59,852 nt of DNA from a virus, in the IMG/VR virus record IMGVR_UViG_3300008107_000220, positions 1 through 59,852 of that record; one strand, given 5' to 3'. Both the position numbers and the translations under genes were made by a program. Below are positions 31,809 to 37,428 of this stretch, piece after piece. Position 1 is the first letter of the stretch; every line of letters starts with the position of its first letter. Under the pieces are notes generated by a model. The model saw only the letters and a program-made list of their open reading frames with translations, made no database searches and was not told the DNA's origin.

Positions 31809-31993
31809 TTCTTTCCAAATCCTTTTGATGTATGTGCTTCTAGTTTAGCGATTTCTTCCTCTGCTTCACGAAGTCTTTTTTTCATTTCATGAAGTTCTTC
31901 TTCGGAATACATATGATTTTGAGCGACTAATCGCTTCATTAATTTTAGCAGTTCTTTTGCTTTTTTAGTCTGCATATCCATCGTCATCGTCAT
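31805..31993 (-). CDS. small coiled-coil protein (about 56-62 aa)
   Basis: Highly charged helical peptide (KKAKELLKLMKRLVAQNHMY, then SEEELHEMKKRLREAEEEIA). Four in-frame ATG codons lie at 31993, 31987, 31981 and 31975, so the start is uncertain; the last gives the smallest overlap (11 bases) with the upstream gene. Located between the 56-residue gene and ThyX, coupled to both. Function unknown. Confidence 0.6.
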   Translation of the reverse strand: MTMTMDMQTKKAKELLKLMKRLVAQNHMYSEEELHEMKKRLREAEEEIAKLEAHTSKGFGKK

Positions 31994-32135
31994 AAAGTTC
32001 GTCGTAATCTACAAATCGTTCTGTTGTTTTCTCTGGTGCCTTGTAAGCAGAAACATCAGAGTACACTTCTGCTTTGAGAGAATCTACAAGAAGTTCTAGA
32101 TTACGGACGATTAGTTTGAGTTTGTCTCTGTCCAT
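31965..32135 (-). CDS. small acidic protein (56 aa)
   Basis: Reads MDRDKLKLIVRNLELLVDSL at the N-terminus and ends in a very acidic tail (FVDYDELYDDDDGYAD). It is the first gene after the promoter at 32157-32186 and overlaps the start of the 62-residue coiled-coil gene. Pattern and position recur in T4-like cyanophages upstream of ThyX, so I consider it real. A helix plus acidic tail could bind a basic partner; no function known. Confidence 0.65.
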   Translation of the reverse strand: MDRDKLKLIVRNLELLVDSLKAEVYSDVSAYKAPEKTTERFVDYDELYDDDDGYAD

Positions 32136-32156
32136 AAGTTACTATTCTCTTTAGGC

Positions 32157-32186
32157 ATTTTACCATAAAAAAAGAGGGGCAGTCAA
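32157..32186 (-). promoter_or_regulatory. sigma70-type promoter before the ThyX-PhoH operon
   Basis: TTGACT, 18 bases, TAAAAT on the minus strand. The -35 box lies in the loop of the terminator hairpin at 32167-32193, so one short sequence ends the upstream unit and begins the next. Confidence 0.6.
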
Positions 32187-32193
32187 CCCCCCC
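32167..32193 (-). terminator. rho-independent terminator
   Basis: Minus strand: GGGG, loop TTGACTG, CCCC, then TCTTTTTTT. Ends the small-gene unit that includes the cysteine-rich gene at 32200-32332. Confidence 0.8.
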
Positions 32194-32199
32194 GTTTCA

Positions 32200-32332
32200 T
32201 TATGACTTGCTTAACAACTCCCTACAAATTCTTTTACAAGTTTGTTTTTCATCATCACACTCAATCAAACAATTAAAATAATCATTAACTAAGTCGTTCT
32301 GCTAGTTGATTGTAAGAGATTAGGTTGTGCAT
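32200..32332 (-). pseudogene. twin-CxxxC small protein, split by a frameshift
   Basis: The ATG at 32332 has GGAGGT seven bases upstream and opens MHNLISYNQLAERLS, which stops at 32285. Reading one base over from the CTTAGTT sequence continues as VNDYFNCLIECDDEKQTCKR, then ICRELLSKS to a stop at 32200. The second part has no start codon of its own, and its cysteines are spaced C-x3-C-x6-C-x3-C. Joined at CTT-A-GTT, the two parts make a coherent 44-residue helical hairpin protein. Either a mutation or sequence error, or programmed +1 shifting: CTT followed by A allows slippage from CUU to UUA. Confidence 0.6.
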
Positions 32333-32441
32333 AATAACCTCCATGCACATAGAATAACATAACAAAGGGGTTTTCATTCATACGCTTCACCTCTATATTC
32401 TACTACTATCTAGGTGTTTTGTGTTGATTCCTTAACAATAA

Positions 32442-32480
32442 TTTATACCTACGAGTTTATACCTACGAGTTTATACCTAT
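32442..32480. repeat. three tandem 14-bp repeats
   Basis: TTTATACCTACGAG is repeated 2.8 times with a 14-base period. On the minus strand each unit reads CGTAGGTATAAA, close to a late-promoter box; the last is followed by TTATTG. The array lies between a terminator and the unit with the cysteine-rich gene. Confidence 0.8.
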
Positions 32481-32503
32481 AAAAAAAGGAGGGTTGCCCC
32501 TCC
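32481..32503 (-). terminator. rho-independent terminator
   Basis: Minus strand: GGAGGG, GCAA tetraloop, CCCTCC, then seven T. A strong terminator closing the unit with the DUF4278-like and neighbouring small genes. Confidence 0.9.
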
Positions 32504-32595
32504 CAGTGATTTACTTATAAAGCCACTGAATGTATGATGACAGTAATATGGTCATCAACGAATCGCAGCAGTTGAAGATATGATGACTTGTCCCA

Positions 32596-32694
32596 TCACT
32601 TTGCTCCAACTAGTTGTGCTAGTTGTGCCTGATGACGACGCTCTTCTTTTTGCTTTTGCTCTTTAATGATTTGAAGGAAGTTAAGTTTTTTCAC
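32596..32694 (-). CDS. very small basic protein (32 aa)
   Basis: GTG start overlapping the TGA of the DUF4278-like gene (GTGA), with AAGGAGGGG about 7 bases upstream. The peptide MKKLNFLQIIKEQKQKEERR, ending HQAQLAQLVGAK, would be a single basic amphipathic helix. The strong ribosome site and coupling support translation; the function is unknown. Confidence 0.55.
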   Translation of the reverse strand: MKKLNFLQIIKEQKQKEERRHQAQLAQLVGAK

Positions 32695-32828
32695 TTATGC
32701 CCCTCCTTTACAAACTTAACACCACGATAGGTTTCGTTGTATTGTTGGGATTGTTGTTGCATTTGCTGTTGATATTCAATACGCTTTTGCGTATCGTACT
32801 CAACACCTCTATACACTACACGACTCAT
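32691..32828 (-). CDS. DUF4278-like small protein (45 aa)
   Basis: MSRVVYRGVEYDTQKRIEYQ, a glutamine-rich middle, then ETYRGVKFVKEGHK. The two YRGV-x-Y/F motifs flanking a linker are the signature of cyanobacterial DUF4278 proteins. AAGGAGAAAA precedes the ATG. It lies in an operon of tiny genes behind the promoter at 33101-33129. Host-derived family with no known activity; the two motifs probably form paired beta hairpins. Confidence 0.7.
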   Translation of the reverse strand: MSRVVYRGVEYDTQKRIEYQQQMQQQSQQYNETYRGVKFVKEGHK

Positions 32829-32867
32829 TGGTTTTCTCCTTAGTTTTTTAGGTTAAAGAGCGTTCCT

Positions 32868-33020
32868 TCAGTCGGCTTTTGCGTCTATGGGACAAGTTTT
32901 TGGAGAAATCTGTTTGATCTCCCAAATAATATCATTCTTTGCTTGATTGGGAATGTCCTGTTTAAGAACTCTTCCTGCCATTAATTGTGCCTGTAAACAA
33001 GTAAGAATGATTGCTTCCAT
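32868..33020 (-). CDS. small protein (50 aa)
   Basis: Reads MEAIILTCLQAQLMAGRVLK, then QDIPNQAKNDIIWEIKQISP and KTCPIDAKAD. The N-terminal 20 residues are hydrophobic enough for a weak signal or membrane segment, and two cysteines (C8, C43) are present, so a small exported disulphide-bearing peptide is possible. First gene after the promoter at 33101-33129. Family not recognised. Confidence 0.6.
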   Translation of the reverse strand: MEAIILTCLQAQLMAGRVLKQDIPNQAKNDIIWEIKQISPKTCPIDAKAD

Positions 33021-33100
33021 AGATGAACGACCTATAAGTAGGTTTTGATCCGTTCCGAGTCGGCTTACTTCCGTCTGGTTTTCCAGATGAACGTAGAGGC

Positions 33101-33129
33101 ATTATACCTCGTTACGATAATTTATACAA
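33101..33129 (-). promoter_or_regulatory. sigma70-type promoter with overlapping palindrome
   Basis: TTGTAT, 17 bases, TATAAT on the minus strand. GAGG and CCTC flank the -10 box (GAGGTATAATGCCTC), a small palindrome that could be an operator. It drives the operon of tiny genes at 32596-33020. Confidence 0.7.
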
Positions 33130-33212
33130 GTTTTTTTGTAAAATGTGATACAATTTTAAAAAACTTTAAGAACTCAAAATTTTGCCGGAAAAATTGTTGG
33201 CGATCTGGGGAA

Positions 33213-33560
33213 TCACTTCCGCTTTTTGGTTTTGGGTGCTTGATAACCCCACATCTTTGGATTCACTCTCCCATATCCAAATCCAATACTCTTTAAATTT
33301 TCACGAAACTTATCCCAGTACATATCAAATAATTTAGTTCTTGTACCTCTGGTAAGGTCAAAACAAATCTTTTCACCCACCACATACTTGACAATATGAG
33401 CATCATTAGGTGCATCCTTTGTACAAACATCAGCATACGAACCATTCTCAACGAGAATCTCACAACCGTAACGAGTCTTACAGGTTTCTTTTTCTGATGA
33501 TGTCCAATGATCCATATGCTTTTCTATACTTTGTTCTTTCTCAATTACCTCACGACTCAC
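33213..33560 (-). CDS. hypothetical protein (115 aa)
   Basis: Unrecognised. Hydrophilic N-terminus (IEKEQSIEKHMDHWTSSEKE), a middle strand region with three cysteines (CKTRYGCEILVENGSYADVC) and a basic C-terminal tail (GYQAPKTKKRK). Start overlaps the upstream gene as ATGA-type coupling. The basic tail suggests nucleic-acid contact, but nothing more is visible. Confidence 0.6.
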   Translation of the reverse strand: MSREVIEKEQSIEKHMDHWTSSEKETCKTRYGCEILVENGSYADVCTKDAPNDAHIVKYVVGEKICFDLTRGTRTKLFDMYWDKFRENLKSIGFGYGRVNPKMWGYQAPKTKKRK

Positions 33561-34156
33561 GAACGATTACCCCACTGAATATCGGGATATGCCTCCATTA
33601 CAACTTCTTTTGTAAGATTATATTTTTCCGAAAGTTTCTTGTCTTTGATCAGGCAAAGGATCTCTGATTCCAGTGGATGAAGTCCTTCTAGAATATTGAT
33701 GAACATTGTCTCACGACGAATGTTATTCAGAGCATCATTACCACCTTTAACAAAGTGATACAGGTTCACATACTCTCTACGAAGTGTGGTATGTCCCTGC
33801 TTATCAGTTGCTCCAAGAGAGAATGATCCAGTCTCGTGCATTCTACGAATCTCTTCGGTGATCTTCGTAGAAAGACTGCCACTATAAGAAGTCTGATCAG
33901 CATATCCAGAATAAGGAACTGGTCCCTCTGGAAGAACTGAAATCACAGTCTCATCAAAGTTCCAGAGCAGAATCACCTTCAGTGAAATGTGCTCATATTT
34001 TTTGAGAACTTCTACCTTCTTAACATTAGATTTTTGCTTTGATACAAGGTCTAGAACCTCAAAAGCAAAAGGATTGGTAGGTAGTTCTGGAATTGGAGTG
34101 ACCTTAACAGTCTTGGGAGTTGTTTTGGTCTTAGTCTTCGTCGTCGTCGTTGTCAT
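33557..34156 (-). CDS. DUF6433-like cyanophage protein (199 aa)
   Basis: After a low-complexity Thr/Lys leader (TTTTTKTKTKTTPKTVKVTP) the body reads FEVLDLVSKQKSNVKKVEVL, then LKVILLWNFDETVISVLPEG and LYHFVKGGNDALNNIRRETM, ending LHPLESEILCLIKDKKL. This matches what I know of DUF6433 proteins of T4-like cyanophages, of unknown role. The ATG at 34156 is used; a TTG at 34171 is the other candidate. The leader is made in part by reading the acid-tail codons of the upstream gene in another frame. Confidence 0.7.
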   Translation of the reverse strand: MTTTTTKTKTKTTPKTVKVTPIPELPTNPFAFEVLDLVSKQKSNVKKVEVLKKYEHISLKVILLWNFDETVISVLPEGPVPYSGYADQTSYSGSLSTKITEEIRRMHETGSFSLGATDKQGHTTLRREYVNLYHFVKGGNDALNNIRRETMFINILEGLHPLESEILCLIKDKKLSEKYNLTKEVVMEAYPDIQWGNRS

Positions 34157-34367
34157 AATTTTCGTCGTCAAAATAATCTGGATTAAATGAAATAGCTAAA
34201 ACTTCATCGGGAATTACATTACCATTCTGATCATAGAATTCTGGATGTAACTTTGGAATTTCCCGATAGTTCATCATATATTCTCTTGCCACCCAACCTG
34301 CCATTACTCCCACTATAAGAAACAATACTGTTAGAAAGGAACCAAAAACTAAACTAACTGCGAGCAT
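34131..34367 (-). CDS. small membrane-anchored protein (78 aa)
   Basis: An N-terminal hydrophobic helix (LAVSLVFGSFLTVLFLIVGV, residues about 2-24) with WVAREYMMNY after it, then a soluble part (HPEFYDQNGNVIPDEVL) and an acidic tail (DDENYDNDDDED). GAGG lies about 10 bases before the ATG. A single-pass inner-membrane protein facing the cytoplasm is likely. It overlaps the DUF6433-like gene by about 26 bases. Family not recognised. Confidence 0.65.
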   Translation of the reverse strand: MLAVSLVFGSFLTVLFLIVGVMAGWVAREYMMNYREIPKLHPEFYDQNGNVIPDEVLAISFNPDYFDDENYDNDDDED

Positions 34368-34444
34368 TTCTTTTACCTCGGGAAACTACTTTTCTTTTCC
34401 TTGACTTAAAGGAAAACTCAAAATAGATGGTTACTTCCCGATTC

Positions 34445-34497
34445 AGAAAGCAAACCATCTTCTCAAAGATGATGTGGAACGGTTGAGTTTGCTTTCT
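34445..34497. other. nested inverted-repeat element
   Basis: AGAAAGCAAAC (34445-34455) and GTTTGCTTTCT (34487-34497) are perfect 11-bp inverted arms. Between them, directly after the left arm, CATCTT-CTCA-AAGATG makes a second perfect hairpin. It lies in the 190-base gap between the glutaredoxin gene and the membrane-protein gene. On the plus strand it ends in a T-run, so it might terminate antisense transcription, or it is a structured leader/RNase site on the minus strand. Confidence 0.65.
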
Positions 34498-34558
34498 TTT
34501 TCCTCCATTAAGTATAAGTTCAACGCCACGATTAAAGTGGTCTTCATTTTTATTTATG

Positions 34559-34801
34559 TCAGGACTTGATAATTTGTTGTTCCTTGAGGAATTTGATTGT
34601 GTCAACGGATCCTCCTAATTTCTGGTCATCACAAACGACCTGTGGGAAAGTAGAACCCTCACCAAACTCGGCATAGAATTCTTCTTTAGTAAAATGTTCT
34701 CCTAAATTATAAACCACAAAGCTATTTCCTGTCAATTCAAGAACTTGTTTAACTTTATAGCAATATGGGCAATCCTCTTTTGAGTAGATAGTGAAATTCA
34801 T
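34559..34801 (-). CDS. glutaredoxin (80 aa)
   Basis: Starts MNFTIYSKEDCPYCYKVKQV: the CPYC redox site at residues 11-14 is intact. TFPQVVCDDQKLGGSVDTIK holds the cis-proline and the GG-S-D glutathione-binding motif. It reduces disulphides with glutathione, typically serving ribonucleotide reductase during phage DNA synthesis. The ATG at 34801 gives the normal 80-residue length; an earlier in-frame start at 34891 would read through the terminator hairpin at 34834-34859. Two ATAAAT-type boxes lie at 34811-34832. Confidence 0.9.
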   Translation of the reverse strand: MNFTIYSKEDCPYCYKVKQVLELTGNSFVVYNLGEHFTKEEFYAEFGEGSTFPQVVCDDQKLGGSVDTIKFLKEQQIIKS

Positions 34802-34833
34802 AAGGCATTGAGATTTATAGTAATTTATAATAG

Positions 34834-34859
34834 AAAAAAAGGAGGGTATAAAACCCTCC
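34834..34859 (-). terminator. rho-independent terminator
   Basis: Minus strand: GGAGGGT, loop TTTAT, ACCCTCC, then seven T. It ends the short transcript started at 34942-34970. Confidence 0.9.
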
Positions 34860-34935
34860 CCATTATACCACCAACTCACCTCTCCCACCACAGAGAAGTG
34901 GTCTTCATTCCCAAAGTTACAAGGATATTGAAGAC
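34834..34935 (-). ncRNA. candidate small RNA (about 100 nt)
   Basis: Bounded by a perfect promoter (34942-34970) and a strong rho-independent terminator (34834-34859), with no convincing gene between: the only frame is MKTTSLWWER (10 codons). CACTTCTC pairs with GAGAGGTG around an 8-base loop (8 bp including one G-U). The 14-base stretch AAGTGGTCTTCATT (34896-34909, plus strand) occurs again at 34535-34548. Confidence 0.6.
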
Positions 34936-34941
34936 TTGAAT

Positions 34942-34970
34942 ATTATACAGGGTTTTGTTGTTGTTGTCAA
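34942..34970 (-). promoter_or_regulatory. perfect sigma70-type promoter of the small RNA
   Basis: TTGACA (34965-34970), 17-base spacer containing CAACAACAAC, TATAAT (34942-34947) on the minus strand; predicted start near 34935. Confidence 0.88.
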
Positions 34971-34984
34971 GATGGATAAGCGAT

Positions 34985-35004
34985 AATAAAGTTTTTACTT
35001 TATT
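34985..35004 (-). terminator. AT-rich hairpin at gene end
   Basis: AATAAAGT and ACTTTATT are perfect 8-bp arms around a TTTT/AAAA loop, overlapping the stop of the gene at 35000-35422. A weak terminator or mRNA 3' stabiliser at the end of the fibre locus. Confidence 0.5.
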
Positions 35005-35422
35005 CTATAGTTGGTATTTCTTCAATATTATCAATTCCTATTATACCATTAACTTTGTCCATATACCAATCTGGCACATTTCCGTTTTTAACATCTTCTG
35101 CACTATAATGTGGCACATACCTTTGATTTTTATCATCCCAAGCTGTTAATATTTGCGTTTGATCTGTTTTTTCAAATGGTGGTTTCCATAATGATCCATT
35201 TTCATCAAAAATATATGATTCAAATGGTTTGGGACGATAGAATAGATCTTTTTCACGGTCATATATATCCCCTATTGCTGCGTATTTTTTATTTCCTGTA
35301 TTGTTATATGAAGTTTGAATCCAATCCTCACTATCCTCAAGAGAATATATGAATAATCGTGTTGCACTAATAACATCTATAACAATATTAGTTTGTTTAT
35401 CTATTTTTGCAAAATAACTCAT
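35000..35422 (-). CDS. small fibre-locus protein, family A (140 aa)
   Basis: One of four paralogues (also at 36975, 44682 and 54006) that begin with the pattern M-x-x-F-A-K/R and a strand N-x-V-x-x-V-I. Here: SYFAKIDKQTNIVIDVISAT, then DWIQTSYNNTGNKKYAAIGD, DLFYRPKPFESYIFDENGSL. The shared core is W-x-Q-T-S-Y-N, Y-A-x-x-G, and P-K-P-F-x-S-W/Y. They lie only among fibre genes, suggesting fibre-tip, chaperone or capping proteins. The family's exact function is unknown to me. An AATAAATAG late-type box precedes the start. Confidence 0.7.
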   Translation of the reverse strand: MSYFAKIDKQTNIVIDVISATRLFIYSLEDSEDWIQTSYNNTGNKKYAAIGDIYDREKDLFYRPKPFESYIFDENGSLWKPPFEKTDQTQILTAWDDKNQRYVPHYSAEDVKNGNVPDWYMDKVNGIIGIDNIEEIPTIE

Positions 35423-35454
35423 ATACTTCTAACAATTTTAGAACTATTTATTTT

Positions 35455-36567
35455 TTAATTTGTATACTTAATAAGCACCACGCCAGTGCCACCATTACCT
35501 TTATAATTGCCACCACTGTTGCCGCCTCCGCCTGCTCCAGTATTGGCTGCTCCATTAGTACCAGTAGCAGTTTGACCTCTGTTAGTAATACCACTAGTAC
35601 CCCCTCCACCACCATAGTAGGTAGATGGTCCAAATTGAGTAAATTGCAATCCAAAACCACCAGTAGATGAGGGATCACCATTAAGAGGACCTGATCCAGG
35701 AGCTCCTGCTCCTCCTGCTCCACCTCCTCCAGCAGCACTAGTAGATGGTCCTGTTCCGCCTCCAGGATTTCCAAACTGTGAAAAATTTGGATTTGGAGTA
35801 AATGGGGAATTTTGAGAAGGTTGAGTTCCCGGACCACCAGCATTTCCTGAGTTATCTCGTGACGCTCCTCCACCAGACCCACCCGCATTACCATTTGCAG
35901 TTAAAGTGGCGCCACCACCTCCACCACCAATAGCAGTCATTCCAAATGCACTTGAATTTCCACCATTACCACCACTACACCCAGAAGAACAACTATTTTG
36001 TCCCCCACCACCTCCACCAACAACAATAGGATATGCTCCAGGAGTAAGAGTATAAGAAGCATGTCTTACAACACCGCCACCGCCTCCACCACCGCCGCCA
36101 TGGCACCCGAGTTGACCCCCGCCGGCGCCGCCTCCACCAGCAACAATAAGAACTTCAACATCAGCAAGTCCACTATTTACTACAAAAGTATCAGATGTTG
36201 TAAATGTATGTACAATATATCCAGATATTGTTGTTTTTGTTCCGCCAGTAGCTGTGATTGTACCCTTTGCAACTTCAACCCAAGAAGTTTGATTATAGTA
36301 TTCAATAACACCCTTAGTGCTATTATAAATTACAGTGCCAGCAGCAGTTCCAACACCAGCATTTCTACCAGTCGTTGTTGTTTGTCCTAAACCAACACCA
36401 GAAGAACTAATGAACTTATTACTAACAGTAATACTGTTACCAACACTTACATTTACATTTCCTAGAAAAGTCGTGACACCAGCAACTGTAATACCAGTAT
36501 CAGTGACCGTGACCGTTCCTAATCCACTGCGGTTTTGTATCTGATTTACACGAACTTCTGACGCCAT
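35455..36567 (-). CDS. glycine-rich tail-fibre adhesin (370 aa)
   Basis: The N-terminal 120 residues (VRVNQIQNRSGLGTVTVTDT..., RNAGVGTAAGTVIYNS) form a baseplate/fibre-attachment module shared with the gene at 37429. From residue 125 a strand (VLIVAGGGGAGGGQ) leads into long polyglycine runs and ends GNGGTGVVLIKYTN. This V-A-G-G-G-G-A-G ... G-x-G-V-V-L-I-x-Y frame is the phage glycine-rich adhesin domain; in phage S16 gp38 such runs pack as polyglycine-II helices displaying receptor-binding loops. Three cysteine-bearing loops (QLGCHGG, CSSGCSGG) are unusual. An exact TATAAATA lies at 36587-36594. Confidence 0.82.
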   Translation of the reverse strand: MASEVRVNQIQNRSGLGTVTVTDTGITVAGVTTFLGNVNVSVGNSITVSNKFISSSGVGLGQTTTTGRNAGVGTAAGTVIYNSTKGVIEYYNQTSWVEVAKGTITATGGTKTTISGYIVHTFTTSDTFVVNSGLADVEVLIVAGGGGAGGGQLGCHGGGGGGGGGVVRHASYTLTPGAYPIVVGGGGGGQNSCSSGCSGGNGGNSSAFGMTAIGGGGGGATLTANGNAGGSGGGASRDNSGNAGGPGTQPSQNSPFTPNPNFSQFGNPGGGTGPSTSAAGGGGAGGAGAPGSGPLNGDPSSTGGFGLQFTQFGPSTYYGGGGGTSGITNRGQTATGTNGAANTGAGGGGNSGGNYKGNGGTGVVLIKYTN

Positions 36568-36586
36568 TGTTTAGCAGACTTTTGAG

Positions 36587-36594
36587 TATTTATA
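36587..36594 (-). promoter_or_regulatory. late promoter box TATAAATA
   Basis: Exact TATAAATA on the minus strand 20 bases before the glycine-rich adhesin start. Confidence 0.65.
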
Positions 36595-36940
36595 GTTCAG
36601 GAGGATCCCCTTCTGGTTTTGGATGCTTTTCTTTAACTGCTTCTACCATCTGAACCCATTTACCATTCTCCAAATTACCAGACTTGATATCATCATAGAG
36701 AAGGTTCAGTTGGTCTTTCCAATCTCCATACTCCGTTTCACGATTACGAGCATAGAGATAGTAATTATAAGTTTCTACATCCTTTTGAATTTGTGCTTCT
36801 ACTTCTTCCCATTCAGGTGGTTCAGATCCGTGGGGGCAGGACCAGCGCGTAAAGGTCCTGTTATAGAGATCAAATGTAGCATCAGGACGAAGATATTTAA
36901 TAGCAGTATCTACGCCAGGCAATCTCGGTGCATTTTTCAT
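36590..36940 (-). CDS. small fibre-locus protein, family B (116 aa)
   Basis: One of six paralogues (also at 40398, 41215, 42056, 45161 and 54367). Shared plan: an N-terminal A-I/L-x-x-L-R-P-x-A helix, P-x-W/T-E-E-V/I, a tyrosine-rich helix, D-Q-L-D/N-x-L-Y and a final V-K-x-x-x-P-K-P-E. Here YLRPDATFDLYNRTF and DQLNLLYDDIKSGN. The YP...DQLD-LYH motif occurs in small proteins next to tail fibres in many phages (XkdW-like or fibre-assembly proteins). I infer a fibre chaperone or cap. The closest sister is at 45161. Confidence 0.7.
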   Translation of the reverse strand: MKNAPRLPGVDTAIKYLRPDATFDLYNRTFTRWSCPHGSEPPEWEEVEAQIQKDVETYNYYLYARNRETEYGDWKDQLNLLYDDIKSGNLENGKWVQMVEAVKEKHPKPEGDPPEL

Positions 36941-36974
36941 TTCAAGTTTCTCCTAAAAAATTATAAGTGTTTTA

Positions 36975-37382
36975 TCACTCTGCTGCTGGTGCTTCTGGGG
37001 TAACGAGATCCCACTGGGTATTCTCTTCGTCCCACTGATAACGTGAACCAGCAGCGACTTCTGCTTCGGTCAGTTCAGGTGCAGGTCCAACTGGCGACTC
37101 CCAGTCAGCAGTTTCGTTATTGAGAACCCAAGACTCAAAAGGTTTTGGTGCGACGAAGGCATCCAGTCCAGCATTGTATGAATAACCAACGCCAGCATAA
37201 CGCTTTCTGATGCTGCTGTTATAAGAGGTCTGAACCCACTTGCCACCTAGAAGCTTCTTACAGAAAGCAATGCCTAGAATCTCATCCTCTTCGCCAGTGT
37301 GAGGATCCGTAATATCTTTGTTATCTACTACGATAACTTGTGTGACGACGTTGTTTTCGTCCAATCTCGCAAAATGTGCCAT
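36975..37382 (-). CDS. small fibre-locus protein, family A (135 aa)
   Basis: AHFARLDENNVVTQVIVVDN, then KWVQTSYNSSIRKRYAGVGY, FVAPKPFESWVLNNETADWE and a C-terminal P-A-P-E-L-T-E-A-E-V block. This is the clearest copy of family A and is paired with a family B gene (36590) directly downstream, the arrangement also seen at 44682/45161 and 54006/54367. It lies between two glycine-rich adhesin genes. Role inferred only from repeated association. Confidence 0.72.
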   Translation of the reverse strand: MAHFARLDENNVVTQVIVVDNKDITDPHTGEEDEILGIAFCKKLLGGKWVQTSYNSSIRKRYAGVGYSYNAGLDAFVAPKPFESWVLNNETADWESPVGPAPELTEAEVAAGSRYQWDEENTQWDLVTPEAPAAE

Positions 37383-37428
37383 AAGTCTTTATTCGTGAAT
37401 ATAATAAATGAATGGTATGCTTTATTTA

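Larger units (their letters stand above)
32333..32595. other. gene-poor stretch with regulatory repeats and tiny open frames
   Basis: Besides the repeats and terminator, it holds on the minus strand a 30-codon frame from 32381 (MNENPFVMLFYVHGGYYAQP..., with AGAGGTGA before it) that overlaps the cysteine-rich gene, and two frames of 13-14 codons that follow the stop at 32596 with TGATG-type overlaps. None shows a family pattern; I treat them as possible leader peptides only. Confidence 0.4.

Noticed and set aside
34354-34605. An 83-codon open frame on the minus strand (MTQSNSSRNNKLSSPDINKN...)
   Set aside because: It starts inside the glutaredoxin gene, covers the nested inverted repeats, has no ribosome site and a low-complexity composition; more likely a chance frame.
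34531-34605. Longer glutaredoxin from an in-frame start at 34891
   Set aside because: It would add 30 residues encoded across the terminator hairpin; the family starts at the residues matching 34801.
34985-35004. AATAAAGT/ACTTTATT palindrome as an operator or attachment site
   Set aside because: Its position at a stop codon fits a weak terminator better, and no integrase gene or partner site is present.
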